Shown: positions 17,826 to 26,436 of the stretch, in pieces
Layout: each line of letters starts with the position of its first letter
Position numbering within the stretch: the stretch's first letter is position 1
Origin: DATJPR01 sp963752915
Lineage (GTDB): Bacteria; Bacteroidota; Ignavibacteria; UBA10030; UBA6906
Assembly (NCBI GenBank): GCA_963752915.1
Contig: CAVVZZ010000014.1
Span: 124,001-188,000, forward strand
Reading direction: 5' to 3'
Length of the DNA stretch: 64,000 bases
The notes under the pieces: generated by a model
Told to the model about the DNA's origin: nothing
Databases searched by the model: none
What the model saw: only the letters and a program-made list of their open reading frames with translations
Position numbers and translations under genes: made by a program

Positions 17826-18620
17826 TCATCTCCGTTGCTCCTGAATGTAGCGAGCGACCTTGCGCACCATGCTCCGCGACGAGAATCGTGGTGAGAGACT
17901 GAAGAGGTAATTCCATGCCCCGTGGACCTGCACGACCTTCCCGGCCATGAGCGCGCGGAACGCGTCACGCGCCACGTCGGCGGGCGAAGGGAGCGATCGG
18001 CCTTTGACAAGTCGGCTCTCCTGCATCTCCGCGACCTCCTGAAATCGTGTTCTCACTGGTCCCGGGCAAAAGGCCGTTACCGTCACTCCGGTTCCTTCCA
18101 GCTCGTTGGCGATAGCCTCAGAAAAATGCAGGACATAGGCCTTTGATGCGTAGTACACGCTCATCAGTGGGCCCGGCTGAAACGCCGCCGTCGAAGCGAT
18201 GTTGAGAATCCGCCCCTGTCTTCGAGCGACCATCGAGGGAAGGAACAACCGGGTCAGTGCCGTTACTGCCACGATATTCACTTCAATCATGTGACGGTTC
18301 TTCTCCCAATCGGCCCTGTAAAACGGTCCGTAGTCGCCGAATCCGGCATTGTTGACCAGGACATCAACAAATCTTCCTTCCCGTGACGCAGCACGATGGA
18401 TCTCCTCCGCGGAGGTCTCCCGGGAGAGGTCGCTCACGATGACGTCGACGGAGCAGCCAGAGGTTTCCCGCAGTGTCGTCGCGATGGTTTGCAGCGCACG
18501 TTCCGATCGGGCAACAAGAAGAAGGTCGAATCCGTGCGCGGCAAATTCCCGCGCCAGAGCCTCTCCTATGCCAGAAGAAGCGCCGGTGATCAGCGCAACC
18601 CGGTTCGTTCCTTTCGTCAT
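17826..18620 (-). CDS. Short-chain dehydrogenase/reductase
   Basis: The 264-residue classical SDR has the NAD(P)-binding motif TGASSGIG at about residues 11-18, the NNAG motif, and the catalytic Ser ... YxxxK set (IASTAAFQPG ... YYASKAY). The order and length fit the DltE/YqjQ-like subgroup that reduces ketones or aldehydes. The substrate cannot be told from sequence. The ATG at 18620 places the Rossmann motif at the usual distance; an upstream start at 18689 would add an unconserved tail. It is followed 40 bases later by the hybrid kinase. Confidence 0.88.
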   Translation of the reverse strand: MTKGTNRVALITGASSGIGEALAREFAAHGFDLLLVARSERALQTIATTLRETSGCSVDVIVSDLSRETSAEEIHRAASREGRFVDVLVNNAGFGDYGPFYRADWEKNRHMIEVNIVAVTALTRLFLPSMVARRQGRILNIASTAAFQPGPLMSVYYASKAYVLHFSEAIANELEGTGVTVTAFCPGPVRTRFQEVAEMQESRLVKGRSLPSPADVARDAFRALMAGKVVQVHGAWNYLFSLSPRFSSRSMVRKVARYIQEQRR

Positions 18621-18755
18621 TCGCGTGTCATTTGAGGGAGAAGAGGTACTTGAGAAACACCGGTTCAGTGCCAACTGTTTCGTTCGCAAAAAAATTGCGG
18701 ATAAGTTGTGTCAGAATCAAGCGGGAAAGGGGGATTGGGACACCCGGAGAGGATG

Positions 18756-18780
18756 TAGGGCGACCAGTCTGGTCGCCCTA
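18756..18780. repeat. Perfect 11-bp palindrome with 3-base loop
   Basis: TAGGGCGACCA (18756-18766) and TGGTCGCCCTA (18770-18780) form a perfect hairpin between the dehydrogenase start and the response-regulator stop. No T-run follows on either strand. The sequence looks like a dispersed extragenic palindrome rather than a normal terminator, although it may slow transcription leaving the regulator gene. Confidence 0.6.
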
Positions 18781-18786
18781 CAGAAT

Positions 18787-20241
18787 CTATTTGATGCCAA
18801 GTTCCTTACACATCCGGTAGAAGTTCGAGGGTGCAATGCCCAGCTTCTCAGCGGCGTTCGAATCGGAACTTGAAATGCTGCGGACATATTTGAAGTACCG
18901 TAGCCGGAAGAGCCGCTCCATCTCGCGCAGCGGCAGCACTTGTCCGCTCACCATGTCCTCAAACGCCGTTGCATCCTTGGCCATGATCTGGTTTCGTAGG
19001 ATCATCGGATCACTGACGTCTTTTGCGGTGATCCGGTCCCCGCAGTTGAGGACCAGGCGCTGGACGACGTTTCTGAGTTCTCGGACATTCCCCGGCCATT
19101 TGTAGTTGAGGAGGATCTCGTGGGCTTTTTCTTCCACTTCCGGGACGCGGATGCCGAGATCGGCGCTGAAATACTGCAGAAAGTGATCGAACAAAAGAAC
19201 AATGTCGTTTCCGCGCTGGCGGAGCGGGACCACGTCGAGCGGCACAACGTTCAGCCGGTAGAAGAGGTCTTCCCGGAAGCGTCCATCGTTGACTTCGTTC
19301 GAGAGGTTCTTGTTTGTCGCCGCGATGATCCGGACATTCACCGAGAGACTCCCCGTCCGCCCGATCTTTTCAATCTCGCCGTCCTGGATCACACGCAGCA
19401 GTTTGACCTGTGCGGAAGGTGAGAGCTCCGCCACTTCGTCAAGGAAGACCGTCCCGTTGTTGGCCACTTCGAAGAGGCCGGACTTGTTCGCGGTTGCTCC
19501 GGTGAACGACCCTCGCTCATACCCGAAGAGCTCGCTCTCGATCAGCTCCTGCGGTATGCTCCCGCAGTTGATGCAAATGAAACTCTCGTATTTCCGCTTG
19601 CTCTTGAGGTGGATATTCCACGCCACGAGCTCTTTTCCCGTTCCCGAGTTTCCCGAGATCAGGATATTCGCTTCGCTCTTGGCATACTTCTCAATCGACT
19701 CCCGGAGCTGGATCATCGGCCGGGACTCTCCGATCATCTTCTTCGACTCGAGCATCGCGGCGATGTTCTGCATCAAGCGTTTGTCGGACTTCAGCTTCTG
19801 CTTCTCAAGCCGTTTCTTTTCGAAGGCATTGAAGATCCCGAGAAGAAGATCGGTCGGTTGATAAATGTACTCCTCGATATTCCCGGGGTATTTCGTACAG
19901 TACCAGAACGCACCGGCCTTCAAGAGATTGTTCGCGAAGTCGAAGTCCGTGATGTTGATCGTCATCTTCGTGATGACAATGATCTGGATGAACGGATCGA
20001 GGTCCTTGATCATCTTGATCAGTTCTTCGCCTTTCAACCCTCCGGAGATCTGGTAATCCAGGATGACGACATCGTAGTTGTCGGGTCTGCTCTTGACAAG
20101 CTCGAGCGCGGCGAGGCCGTTGGAGACGACATCGCTGATCTGGATTCGCGAGGCAAAAAACCGGACCGTGTTGCGCACACGGGCGACGTCGAATTCTTCA
20201 TCCTCCACCAGGAGAATGGAGATTGGAGCATTGGTACTCAT
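18787..20241 (-). CDS. Sigma-54-dependent response regulator (NtrC family)
   Basis: The 484-residue protein has an N-terminal receiver with ILLVEDEE and phospho-Asp62 (VILDYQ). A linker follows, then an AAA+ domain with Walker A SGNSGTGKE, the sigma-54 contact loop GSFTGA (GAFTGA variant) and Walker B VFLDE. It ends in a Fis-type helix-turn-helix (AEKLGIAPSNFYRMCKELG). It activates sigma-54 promoters when phosphorylated. Its ATG overlaps the stop of the kinase gene (ATGA, 20238-20241), so that kinase is its partner. A full-consensus sigma-54 promoter at 32031-32045, upstream of the TonB array, is the likely target. Confidence 0.93.
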   Translation of the reverse strand: MSTNAPISILLVEDEEFDVARVRNTVRFFASRIQISDVVSNGLAALELVKSRPDNYDVVILDYQISGGLKGEELIKMIKDLDPFIQIIVITKMTINITDFDFANNLLKAGAFWYCTKYPGNIEEYIYQPTDLLLGIFNAFEKKRLEKQKLKSDKRLMQNIAAMLESKKMIGESRPMIQLRESIEKYAKSEANILISGNSGTGKELVAWNIHLKSKRKYESFICINCGSIPQELIESELFGYERGSFTGATANKSGLFEVANNGTVFLDEVAELSPSAQVKLLRVIQDGEIEKIGRTGSLSVNVRIIAATNKNLSNEVNDGRFREDLFYRLNVVPLDVVPLRQRGNDIVLLFDHFLQYFSADLGIRVPEVEEKAHEILLNYKWPGNVRELRNVVQRLVLNCGDRITAKDVSDPMILRNQIMAKDATAFEDMVSGQVLPLREMERLFRLRYFKYVRSISSSDSNAAEKLGIAPSNFYRMCKELGIK

Positions 20242-21725
20242 GACCTTCCCTTTATCGCGATGGTGAACCGGCACCCGCCGCCGTCAAGATTCTCCGCATC
20301 AAGACCCCATCCACACTTTCCGACGGCGAGCTGATACGCGATATAACATCCGTACCCGGAATGCGAGTCCAGGCCGGTCTTCGTGGTCTCTCGTTCCAGG
20401 AACAGGCGTTTGATCCCCCGCGGACTCAGCGTCAGCAGCTCGTCCTTGATTCCTTCGCCGTCGTCTTCAACAACGATACGCGAGGCACCGGTGGCAGAGT
20501 CATGCGTCGTCCGGACACAAATCGTCACAAACGACTTCCCTCCGTGGTCGATGCTGTTCTGGATCAGCGGTTCCAGAATTTCCCAGACGATGAACTCGTT
20601 CACGCAGACGGGCGGAATGGCGGGATCAAGGTGCAGCGCGATCTCAAACATCTCGTTCTTTGAAGAGATCCGCAGGAACACATTCTTGACAATGAAATCG
20701 ATAACGGTGTTGACGTTGGTTTGGAAAATCGGATTGACGATCGTATTGATGTTCTGATCGTACCACTTCATGTCGTAAATGATGCGCGAGATGAAATTCG
20801 AGTACGTGATCACCCGTCGTTTCAGCTCATCGAGGTTTCCCGCAGTCATCCTCCGGACGTCCTGCTTGATAAACCCCATGATCTTCTCGGCCTTGTGATG
20901 GGTGTGGTAAATGCGTTTGGTGAAGAGGGACTCTTTCTCAAGCTGGATCTGCTTCTCCAGCGCCAGCTCATGCTCAATGAACAACCGTTGCTGCGCGTCG
21001 TCGCGTTCTTTGACCGTCCTCGACGAAACAATGAAGATCCCGATCAGTCCGACGAAGATCAGTGCGGAGAAAATCAGCGAGACCTGGTTGAAGTTCGATT
21101 TGACTTCCTCCGTCAGGAAGCCGAAATCCGGCCTCATCCGCATGTACAGGGCGCCTATGTACTCGCCGTTGGGAACGAACGGCACGAGGACGTCGAACTT
21201 TTCCTTCCCCTCGACCCTGCTCAGCACCTTCTCCCGGTACCGGAGGTCGTTCTGGACGGAGTGAAAGAACCGTACGCCGGGGGACCGGGAGGTGTCCGGA
21301 AGCGTCGGTGCAAGGTGCCCGCGGAGGTACGACTGCAACGCCTGACCGTTCGTGATCACATACGTCCCTTCGCCCTGCTGGAGGATCAATGCGATGTCCT
21401 CCACACTGCGCTGAATCATCTGCTGTTTGAGAAAGACGTTCAGGGAATAGACAATGGGATTGTTGACGCTATCCTGCTGATAGCTGAGGCGTTGCTGGTT
21501 CTGGAACAGGAGCTCGAGGCTCGCGGAGGTGACAATCGCGATCCGCTCGGCATAGTACTTCTGAAACCAGCTCTTCGTTCCGTTCAGAAAATTGTCGAGC
21601 AGCGATGTCTGGAAAAACCCCAGGATGATCTGAAAGGCAATAAGGATGGTGACCAGGACAATAATATGCCTGATCTCAAATCGGTACCGGCGAAGCCTGA
21701 CACGGAGTTGATCGGAGACGCCCAT
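20238..21725 (-). CDS. Membrane sensor histidine kinase
   Basis: The 495-residue kinase has two transmembrane helices (about 21-41 and 231-251) enclosing a periplasmic sensor region of roughly 185 residues. The cytoplasmic part has a coiled coil, an unusual His region (IYHTHHKAEKIMGF), an N-box (EPLIQNSIDHGG), DDGEGI and a G-box (HSGYGCYIAYQLAV). The phospho-acceptor motif is not the standard HE box, so the site among the three histidines is uncertain. It overlaps the sigma-54 regulator gene by four bases and follows the binding-protein gene by 21 bases. Confidence 0.85.
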   Translation of the reverse strand: MGVSDQLRVRLRRYRFEIRHIIVLVTILIAFQIILGFFQTSLLDNFLNGTKSWFQKYYAERIAIVTSASLELLFQNQQRLSYQQDSVNNPIVYSLNVFLKQQMIQRSVEDIALILQQGEGTYVITNGQALQSYLRGHLAPTLPDTSRSPGVRFFHSVQNDLRYREKVLSRVEGKEKFDVLVPFVPNGEYIGALYMRMRPDFGFLTEEVKSNFNQVSLIFSALIFVGLIGIFIVSSRTVKERDDAQQRLFIEHELALEKQIQLEKESLFTKRIYHTHHKAEKIMGFIKQDVRRMTAGNLDELKRRVITYSNFISRIIYDMKWYDQNINTIVNPIFQTNVNTVIDFIVKNVFLRISSKNEMFEIALHLDPAIPPVCVNEFIVWEILEPLIQNSIDHGGKSFVTICVRTTHDSATGASRIVVEDDGEGIKDELLTLSPRGIKRLFLERETTKTGLDSHSGYGCYIAYQLAVGKCGWGLDAENLDGGGCRFTIAIKGRS

Positions 21726-21746
21726 GGAAGAAGGATGAACGACACG

Positions 21747-23108
21747 TTAATGGCCGCCGGCGGCGATGCGTTCAGTGCGGATGAGTGAGCTGATTGTATT
21801 CAGTGCGCTGTCGACCGACATCTTGTCCTGAATAGCCAACGAAATGTAGTGCGCCATGATTTCCGAGTACTTCGTGTAGTCCCGTGCGGACGGGCGCTGC
21901 ACGCCGGTACTGAGGAGACGCTTCATTTCGGTGATCTCGGGGTACTTCGCAAGATAGGAAGGATCGTCATAAAAAGCTTTGATGACCGGATAATAGCTGC
22001 TCTTTTCGTAGAGCACCTCCTGCGACTGTGCCGTGAGGAGATATTTGATGAACTCGACGATCTCTTTCTTCTTCGTGCTCCCGGTCGGGATCATCAGGTT
22101 CCACCCGCCGACGACTGACGCCGGGACGCCATCCGCGGGATGGGGCATCGGGACTTTCTTCAGACATTTCTCCTTCACCGAATCCACCGGCGTGCTCCGG
22201 AAATCCTCGTCATAGCTGGTCCATCCCCGGATGAAGAGCGCATCGTTCTGAATGAAGTACTTGTAGCTCGGGACCTCGGTGAAGTCCGTCACCTGCGGCG
22301 GCGACAGATGGTCCTTGTTGACCATGTTCACGAGCACCCGGAGTGCCTCCCGTGCCGCATGGGTGTTGAAGTCGAACCCGTGCAGCGTGAAGTATGACGG
22401 CTCGAGGCTGAGCAGCGTTTCCATGTAGATACAGATCAGCCCTTCATATTCCGCGCCCGGGAAAATATAGTACGGCTTCTTCCATCCGATCCGTTCCCGC
22501 CAGGCCGCGAACTCCTCCCACGTCATGTCCTTCTTCAGTGCACGCAGGAACTGCTCGCCCTTGGGCAACCGTTCAAGCAGGTCGGAACGGTAGTACAGCA
22601 CTCCCTGGACGCGGAACAGCGGAAGCGCCACGAGTTGCCCGTCGCTGTAGCACGAGTACAACGTCTCGGGCACGAGGCGATCCAACTCTTCCTTGCTGAA
22701 GTACTGCCCCAACGGTTCGCACCACCGGGCAAACCGCTCGGACCAGATGATGTCCACCGAGAGAAGATCGATTCCGTCCCCCTCGCCGCGCAGAGACCGT
22801 GCAAGGATCTCTTTCCGCTCGTTTGTACTGAAGTCGGGATTCGGAAAATCGATCGGGACGACTCTGACTTTCCCGGCATGCTCGAGGTTGTACCGGTCGA
22901 TAAGGATCCGGTGCGCTTCGGTGATCCGGTCCGCGAAGTAAATCTCTGTAATCCCCTTCGTCCCCCTGCTGATGATGAAGTAATACGGAACGAGATAGAG
23001 AAGGGCCAGGAGGACGAGGAAGGTGATTCCCCAGTGCGGCTTCAGCCAGGTTATGAACCGGCGGAGGAAGGGTTGCTTCAGGGTAGGAGAATCTTCTATG
23101 GCCGACAT
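21747..23108 (-). CDS. Membrane-anchored family-1 (sugar-type) solute-binding protein
   Basis: The 453-residue protein has a short cytoplasmic N-terminus, one transmembrane helix (ITFLVLLALLYLVPYYFII, about 28-46) and an extracytoplasmic domain of the family-1 carbohydrate-binding type. Visible segments include 'GDGIDLLSVDIIWSERFARW', 'LVALPLFRVQGVLYYRSDLLE' and 'PASVVGGWNLMIPTGSTKKKEIVEFIKYLL'. No permease or ATPase gene is adjacent. The next two genes encode a kinase and a sigma-54 regulator. It is therefore more likely the ligand-sensing part of a three-component system than a transporter subunit. Confidence 0.85.
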   Translation of the reverse strand: MSAIEDSPTLKQPFLRRFITWLKPHWGITFLVLLALLYLVPYYFIISRGTKGITEIYFADRITEAHRILIDRYNLEHAGKVRVVPIDFPNPDFSTNERKEILARSLRGEGDGIDLLSVDIIWSERFARWCEPLGQYFSKEELDRLVPETLYSCYSDGQLVALPLFRVQGVLYYRSDLLERLPKGEQFLRALKKDMTWEEFAAWRERIGWKKPYYIFPGAEYEGLICIYMETLLSLEPSYFTLHGFDFNTHAAREALRVLVNMVNKDHLSPPQVTDFTEVPSYKYFIQNDALFIRGWTSYDEDFRSTPVDSVKEKCLKKVPMPHPADGVPASVVGGWNLMIPTGSTKKKEIVEFIKYLLTAQSQEVLYEKSSYYPVIKAFYDDPSYLAKYPEITEMKRLLSTGVQRPSARDYTKYSEIMAHYISLAIQDKMSVDSALNTISSLIRTERIAAGGH

Positions 23109-23278
23109 GTGACCTTCAACGGATAGAACGGCAGCCTGTTGCCTCCCGGCTGCGAGACGATGAATCGTTTACTCTACACCTTATCGTGATTCCTTGACTC
23201 TCCCCCGGGATTCCCATGGCAGGGCGTGAGCATCAGATCGTTTCTGCGCGCTTCGCCCTCCACTCGAGCGTCGGGCTA

Positions 23279-26047
23279 TCAGTAGCTGAAGCTGACCCCA
23301 AACTGTGCGGCCCATCCGTAGGTCTGCTCGCTGGTCGGCAAATCGCCCGCGGTGACTGCGCCGTATGCCGGATGGGAATAATAGTAGTTGTCGACATGAG
23401 CGTTGACGTTCGTCGCATTGAAGAACACCGCCAGCTTGTCGATGAGCTGCTGCTTGAGCGAGATGTCCAGCAACGTCACATTGTCGTAGAACGCATTCCG
23501 CAGGCCAAACTGCGTGTCCATGCTGGTAAGTGTCTGTTGCTGATAGCGCAGCGAGAACCGTGAGCTGAAGCCCTTGTAGTCCCATCCCAGAATGGCATTG
23601 TAGGTGGCACGCGGCTGATCCTGCAACGATCCGGATGTCGTATGGTAGACGAGGACGGTGGTCTTCTTCAGCCCCGATCCTGTCGTGACCGGATTGAACG
23701 ACGGGTAATACTGCCGTGAGCTCATGTAGGCAGCGTTGAAATCGAGCACCACGCCGCTCAGTACACCGGGCAGATACCAGAGGTGGACCTGCCAGGAGAT
23801 CTCGATTCCCCGCAGAAACGCCCTTGACGGATCGTTCATGGGGATGCTCGTCGTCAGGATAGAGGCATTGTTTGCCTGCGCCCATGCCGCATCGTAGTAG
23901 TTCGAGCCTGGACCGGGAATTCGGCTCCAAATATCGTCCGGAGCGTTCTGAACCTGGTACGGGAAATACGGCGTGTAATTCTGCATTGCATAGATCAGAT
24001 TACTGATTTCCTTGTAGAACATGTTCACCGAGATCAGACCCACATCGTTGCTCGAATAGTTCGCACCGAGGTCAAAGTTCCACGCCGTCGACGGCCTCAA
24101 CATCGGGTTCCCCGTCGTGATATAATTGGCCTGGATCCCGTAGATGATCTGCGGCGTAACTTCGCCGAAGCTCGGCAGAGACATGCTCTTGAACGCTCCA
24201 CCCAGGACCGAGATGTTGTCGTTGACCCGATACTTGACGCTTACAGACGGATACCACCCTGGCGTTGTTCGTTCGGACTCCGCCAGGCGCGGGGCCTCGC
24301 CCGCCAGCCCGTTCTGATTCGAACCGTTCAACTTGACGTGATAGGCCTCGATCGACGTCCGCTCTTCCTGGTAACGGACGCCGGGCACTACCGTCAGGTC
24401 GCTGCCAAGATTGAGTTCGGTCATCACATACGCCGCCCGGTTATATTCCTTGTCGTTGTAAAATTGGTTATACCAGGATGGTCCGTCCTGGTAAAAGGTG
24501 GAAAGCCAGGCCGGATAGATAATTTTCATCATCGAGATTAATTTGCCAACATCGAACCCCGGTCCAATGGGGTATCCGAGGATACTCCTTGTTGTGTAAT
24601 TCGGATCGACAAAATACGGTCCTGCCGAGATGCCTCCCGACGCATTCGGATTCGGGTTCGCACCCTGAAGAAACGGAATTGCATTAATGAGGTTCTGCCT
24701 TCTCGTGTTGCTCCCATATTGCACGTTGTAATAGTACCGGCCGTTACTGCTTTCGCGCTGCACTTCGTGATATTTCGCACCCACGGAGAATTTGCCTGAG
24801 AGGGCATCGGAGAGCACAAACGGGATCTTCCAGTCGGCTTTCAGGTCATAGGAGTCGTCACGGAGCCCCGTGCTCCCCTGATACATGTTCCAGAGAACCG
24901 AGGCCGAATTGCTCGGATCCATCACACCCTGGACTCTCATGAGATTCAATGGCTCCCCGTATTGCCACAGTGTTCCGGGGACGCTCGCTACGTTCGTCTC
25001 CTGGAAATCAAACTCCATCCCCTGGGGAATCGTTTGGTCGCTTCTCGTATAAGCCACTGACACCGGCAACTCCGTCTCTCCCAGCTTGAACAGGGCTGAC
25101 AAGGTATGCGTCCGCTGCTCGGTCTTCGTTTCATTCACAAGAATATTATAATTGAAATTGTTGTTCTCAAAAAACGATGCGTACGTTCTCGTGATGTTGC
25201 TGTCCCGTTTCTGGTCGTACACGTTGAGGAACTTCACGTCGACCAGATCCGAGGTATAGTCGAAGATCAGGCTTGCGCCATACCGATGTCTGTTCACGTT
25301 CGACTGCGTCAGTGTCGCATTGTTTGTATTGATGAAATATTGATGCGTGGCATTGTCGAAGGTCGGCAGGTCATAGGCAGCAGCAAACTGATCGGACGGC
25401 AACTGCTTCTGCTCGATGTTCCCCAGGACGAGGATCCCCACCTGGTCATCCAGAAAACGGTCCGAGACGCTCGCGGCGAACTTGTAGTTCCTGTAGGTGT
25501 CTCGCAGATTGTTGTACGCGCCGTTGCCCAACAGACTGTAGTGCAGTCCCGGGTCAGCCGTCTTCAGCGTCAGGTTCACTACGCCGCCGAAGGCATCGGC
25601 ATCCATGTCCGCCCGCAGGCTCTTCGACACTTCCACACCCCGCACCAGATCGTCGCTCAAGATACTCAGGTCGATGCCGCGGTCGTAGTAATTCGTCGAG
25701 GTCATCGGCACCCCTTCGATCGTCACCTCGTTGTACTTCGGCGACATCCCCCGCACCACCACCCCGGTCGCTTCGCCGGCATTGCGCTGCAGCGAGATCC
25801 CCGGCAACCGCCCGATGGACTCCGCAATATTCGCGTCCGGCAGCTCCTTCATCTTCTCCGCCGACACCACATCGATGATCTGGTTCGACGCGAGCTTCTG
25901 GTTGATCGCCTCCATCTGCCCCTTCGCCTGACCCGTCACCACGATGGTCTCACCCTGGATTGCCTGGGCGGTCAAGCCGAACTCCGCCTGCGTGACATTA
26001 TTCGCAGAGACGGTCACATCACGCGTCACGGGTGACGTAGCCGACAT
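23279..26047 (-). CDS. TonB-dependent receptor 1, plug and barrel (frame-shifted from its signal peptide)
   Basis: The 922-codon frame holds a plug domain (ETIVVTGQ, ANIAESIGRLPGISLQRN, VVVRGMSPKYNEVTIEGVPM) and a 22-strand-type barrel ending in ...AAQFGVSFSY, the aromatic outer-membrane terminus. It would take up ligand across the outer membrane using TonB energy. Its signal peptide and carboxypeptidase-like domain lie in another frame (26019-26285), joined only by a +1 shift at a 7-bp near-repeat (26017-26030). The internal ATG at 26047 would give a product without an export signal. The long open frame suggests it is still expressed. No SusD partner gene is seen. Confidence 0.85.
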   Translation of the reverse strand: MSATSPVTRDVTVSANNVTQAEFGLTAQAIQGETIVVTGQAKGQMEAINQKLASNQIIDVVSAEKMKELPDANIAESIGRLPGISLQRNAGEATGVVVRGMSPKYNEVTIEGVPMTSTNYYDRGIDLSILSDDLVRGVEVSKSLRADMDADAFGGVVNLTLKTADPGLHYSLLGNGAYNNLRDTYRNYKFAASVSDRFLDDQVGILVLGNIEQKQLPSDQFAAAYDLPTFDNATHQYFINTNNATLTQSNVNRHRYGASLIFDYTSDLVDVKFLNVYDQKRDSNITRTYASFFENNNFNYNILVNETKTEQRTHTLSALFKLGETELPVSVAYTRSDQTIPQGMEFDFQETNVASVPGTLWQYGEPLNLMRVQGVMDPSNSASVLWNMYQGSTGLRDDSYDLKADWKIPFVLSDALSGKFSVGAKYHEVQRESSNGRYYYNVQYGSNTRRQNLINAIPFLQGANPNPNASGGISAGPYFVDPNYTTRSILGYPIGPGFDVGKLISMMKIIYPAWLSTFYQDGPSWYNQFYNDKEYNRAAYVMTELNLGSDLTVVPGVRYQEERTSIEAYHVKLNGSNQNGLAGEAPRLAESERTTPGWYPSVSVKYRVNDNISVLGGAFKSMSLPSFGEVTPQIIYGIQANYITTGNPMLRPSTAWNFDLGANYSSNDVGLISVNMFYKEISNLIYAMQNYTPYFPYQVQNAPDDIWSRIPGPGSNYYDAAWAQANNASILTTSIPMNDPSRAFLRGIEISWQVHLWYLPGVLSGVVLDFNAAYMSSRQYYPSFNPVTTGSGLKKTTVLVYHTTSGSLQDQPRATYNAILGWDYKGFSSRFSLRYQQQTLTSMDTQFGLRNAFYDNVTLLDISLKQQLIDKLAVFFNATNVNAHVDNYYYSHPAYGAVTAGDLPTSEQTYGWAAQFGVSFSY

Positions 26048-26285
26048 ACCCGACCCGGACCGACTTGGTGCCTGCCGGGACGCTCATCAGCGTGAAATTC
26101 CCGGAGATGTCGCTTGCTGCGCCCATCGTCGTCCCGACCACCACGATATTGGCATAGGGGAGCGGGTAACCGGTAGCCTTGTCGAAGACTCGCCCTTTGA
26201 TGATGCCGCTCTCCTGGGCGAACAACGGCTGGCAGAGGAGCAGGAGCAGTATGACAGTTCGGTGAAAACGGGAGTTCAGGAACAT
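26019..26285 (-). CDS. TonB-dependent receptor 1, signal peptide and N-terminal domain
   Basis: The 88-codon frame starts at an ATG with a perfect AAGGAGGAG ribosome site. It encodes a signal peptide (RTVILLLLLCQPLFAQ) and a carboxypeptidase-regulatory-like beta-sandwich (GIIKGRVFDKATGYPLPYAN ... VGYVGYVTRDA). The frame ends in TGA within the domain's last strand. The remaining strand, plug and barrel continue in the +1 frame of the overlapping 23279-26047 gene. A one-base slip at GCG-TGA would give ...VTRDA-DVTV..., and removal of seven bases would give ...VTRDVTV.... Confidence 0.75.
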   Translation of the reverse strand: MFLNSRFHRTVILLLLLCQPLFAQESGIIKGRVFDKATGYPLPYANIVVVGTTMGAASDISGNFTLMSVPAGTKSVRVGYVGYVTRDA

Positions 26286-26374
26286 GATTCTCCTCCTTGC
26301 GAGGGATTCACGAAGAACACATGGATGGTCGTTGAGAGGTGCGGCAAGGAACGGCAATGTTCAGACGATAAAGC

Positions 26375-26402
26375 GGGCGGCCGGACATTTCGCCGGCCGC
26401 CC
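26375..26402 (-). terminator. GC-rich hairpin after the secreted beta-helix gene
   Basis: GGGCGGCCGG (26375-26384) pairs perfectly with CCGGCCGCCC (26393-26402) around an 8-base loop. On the minus strand it follows the stop at 26437 and precedes GCTTTAT, a weak T-tract. It probably terminates or attenuates transcription between the secreted protein gene and TonB receptor 1. Confidence 0.6.
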
Positions 26403-26436
26403 GATGACGCCTCCATGGGAGGGTGAACATCGTACG

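Noticed and set aside
18621..18785. Terminator for the response regulator
   Set aside because: The palindrome at 18756-18780 has no following T-run on the minus strand, so it is listed as a repeat.
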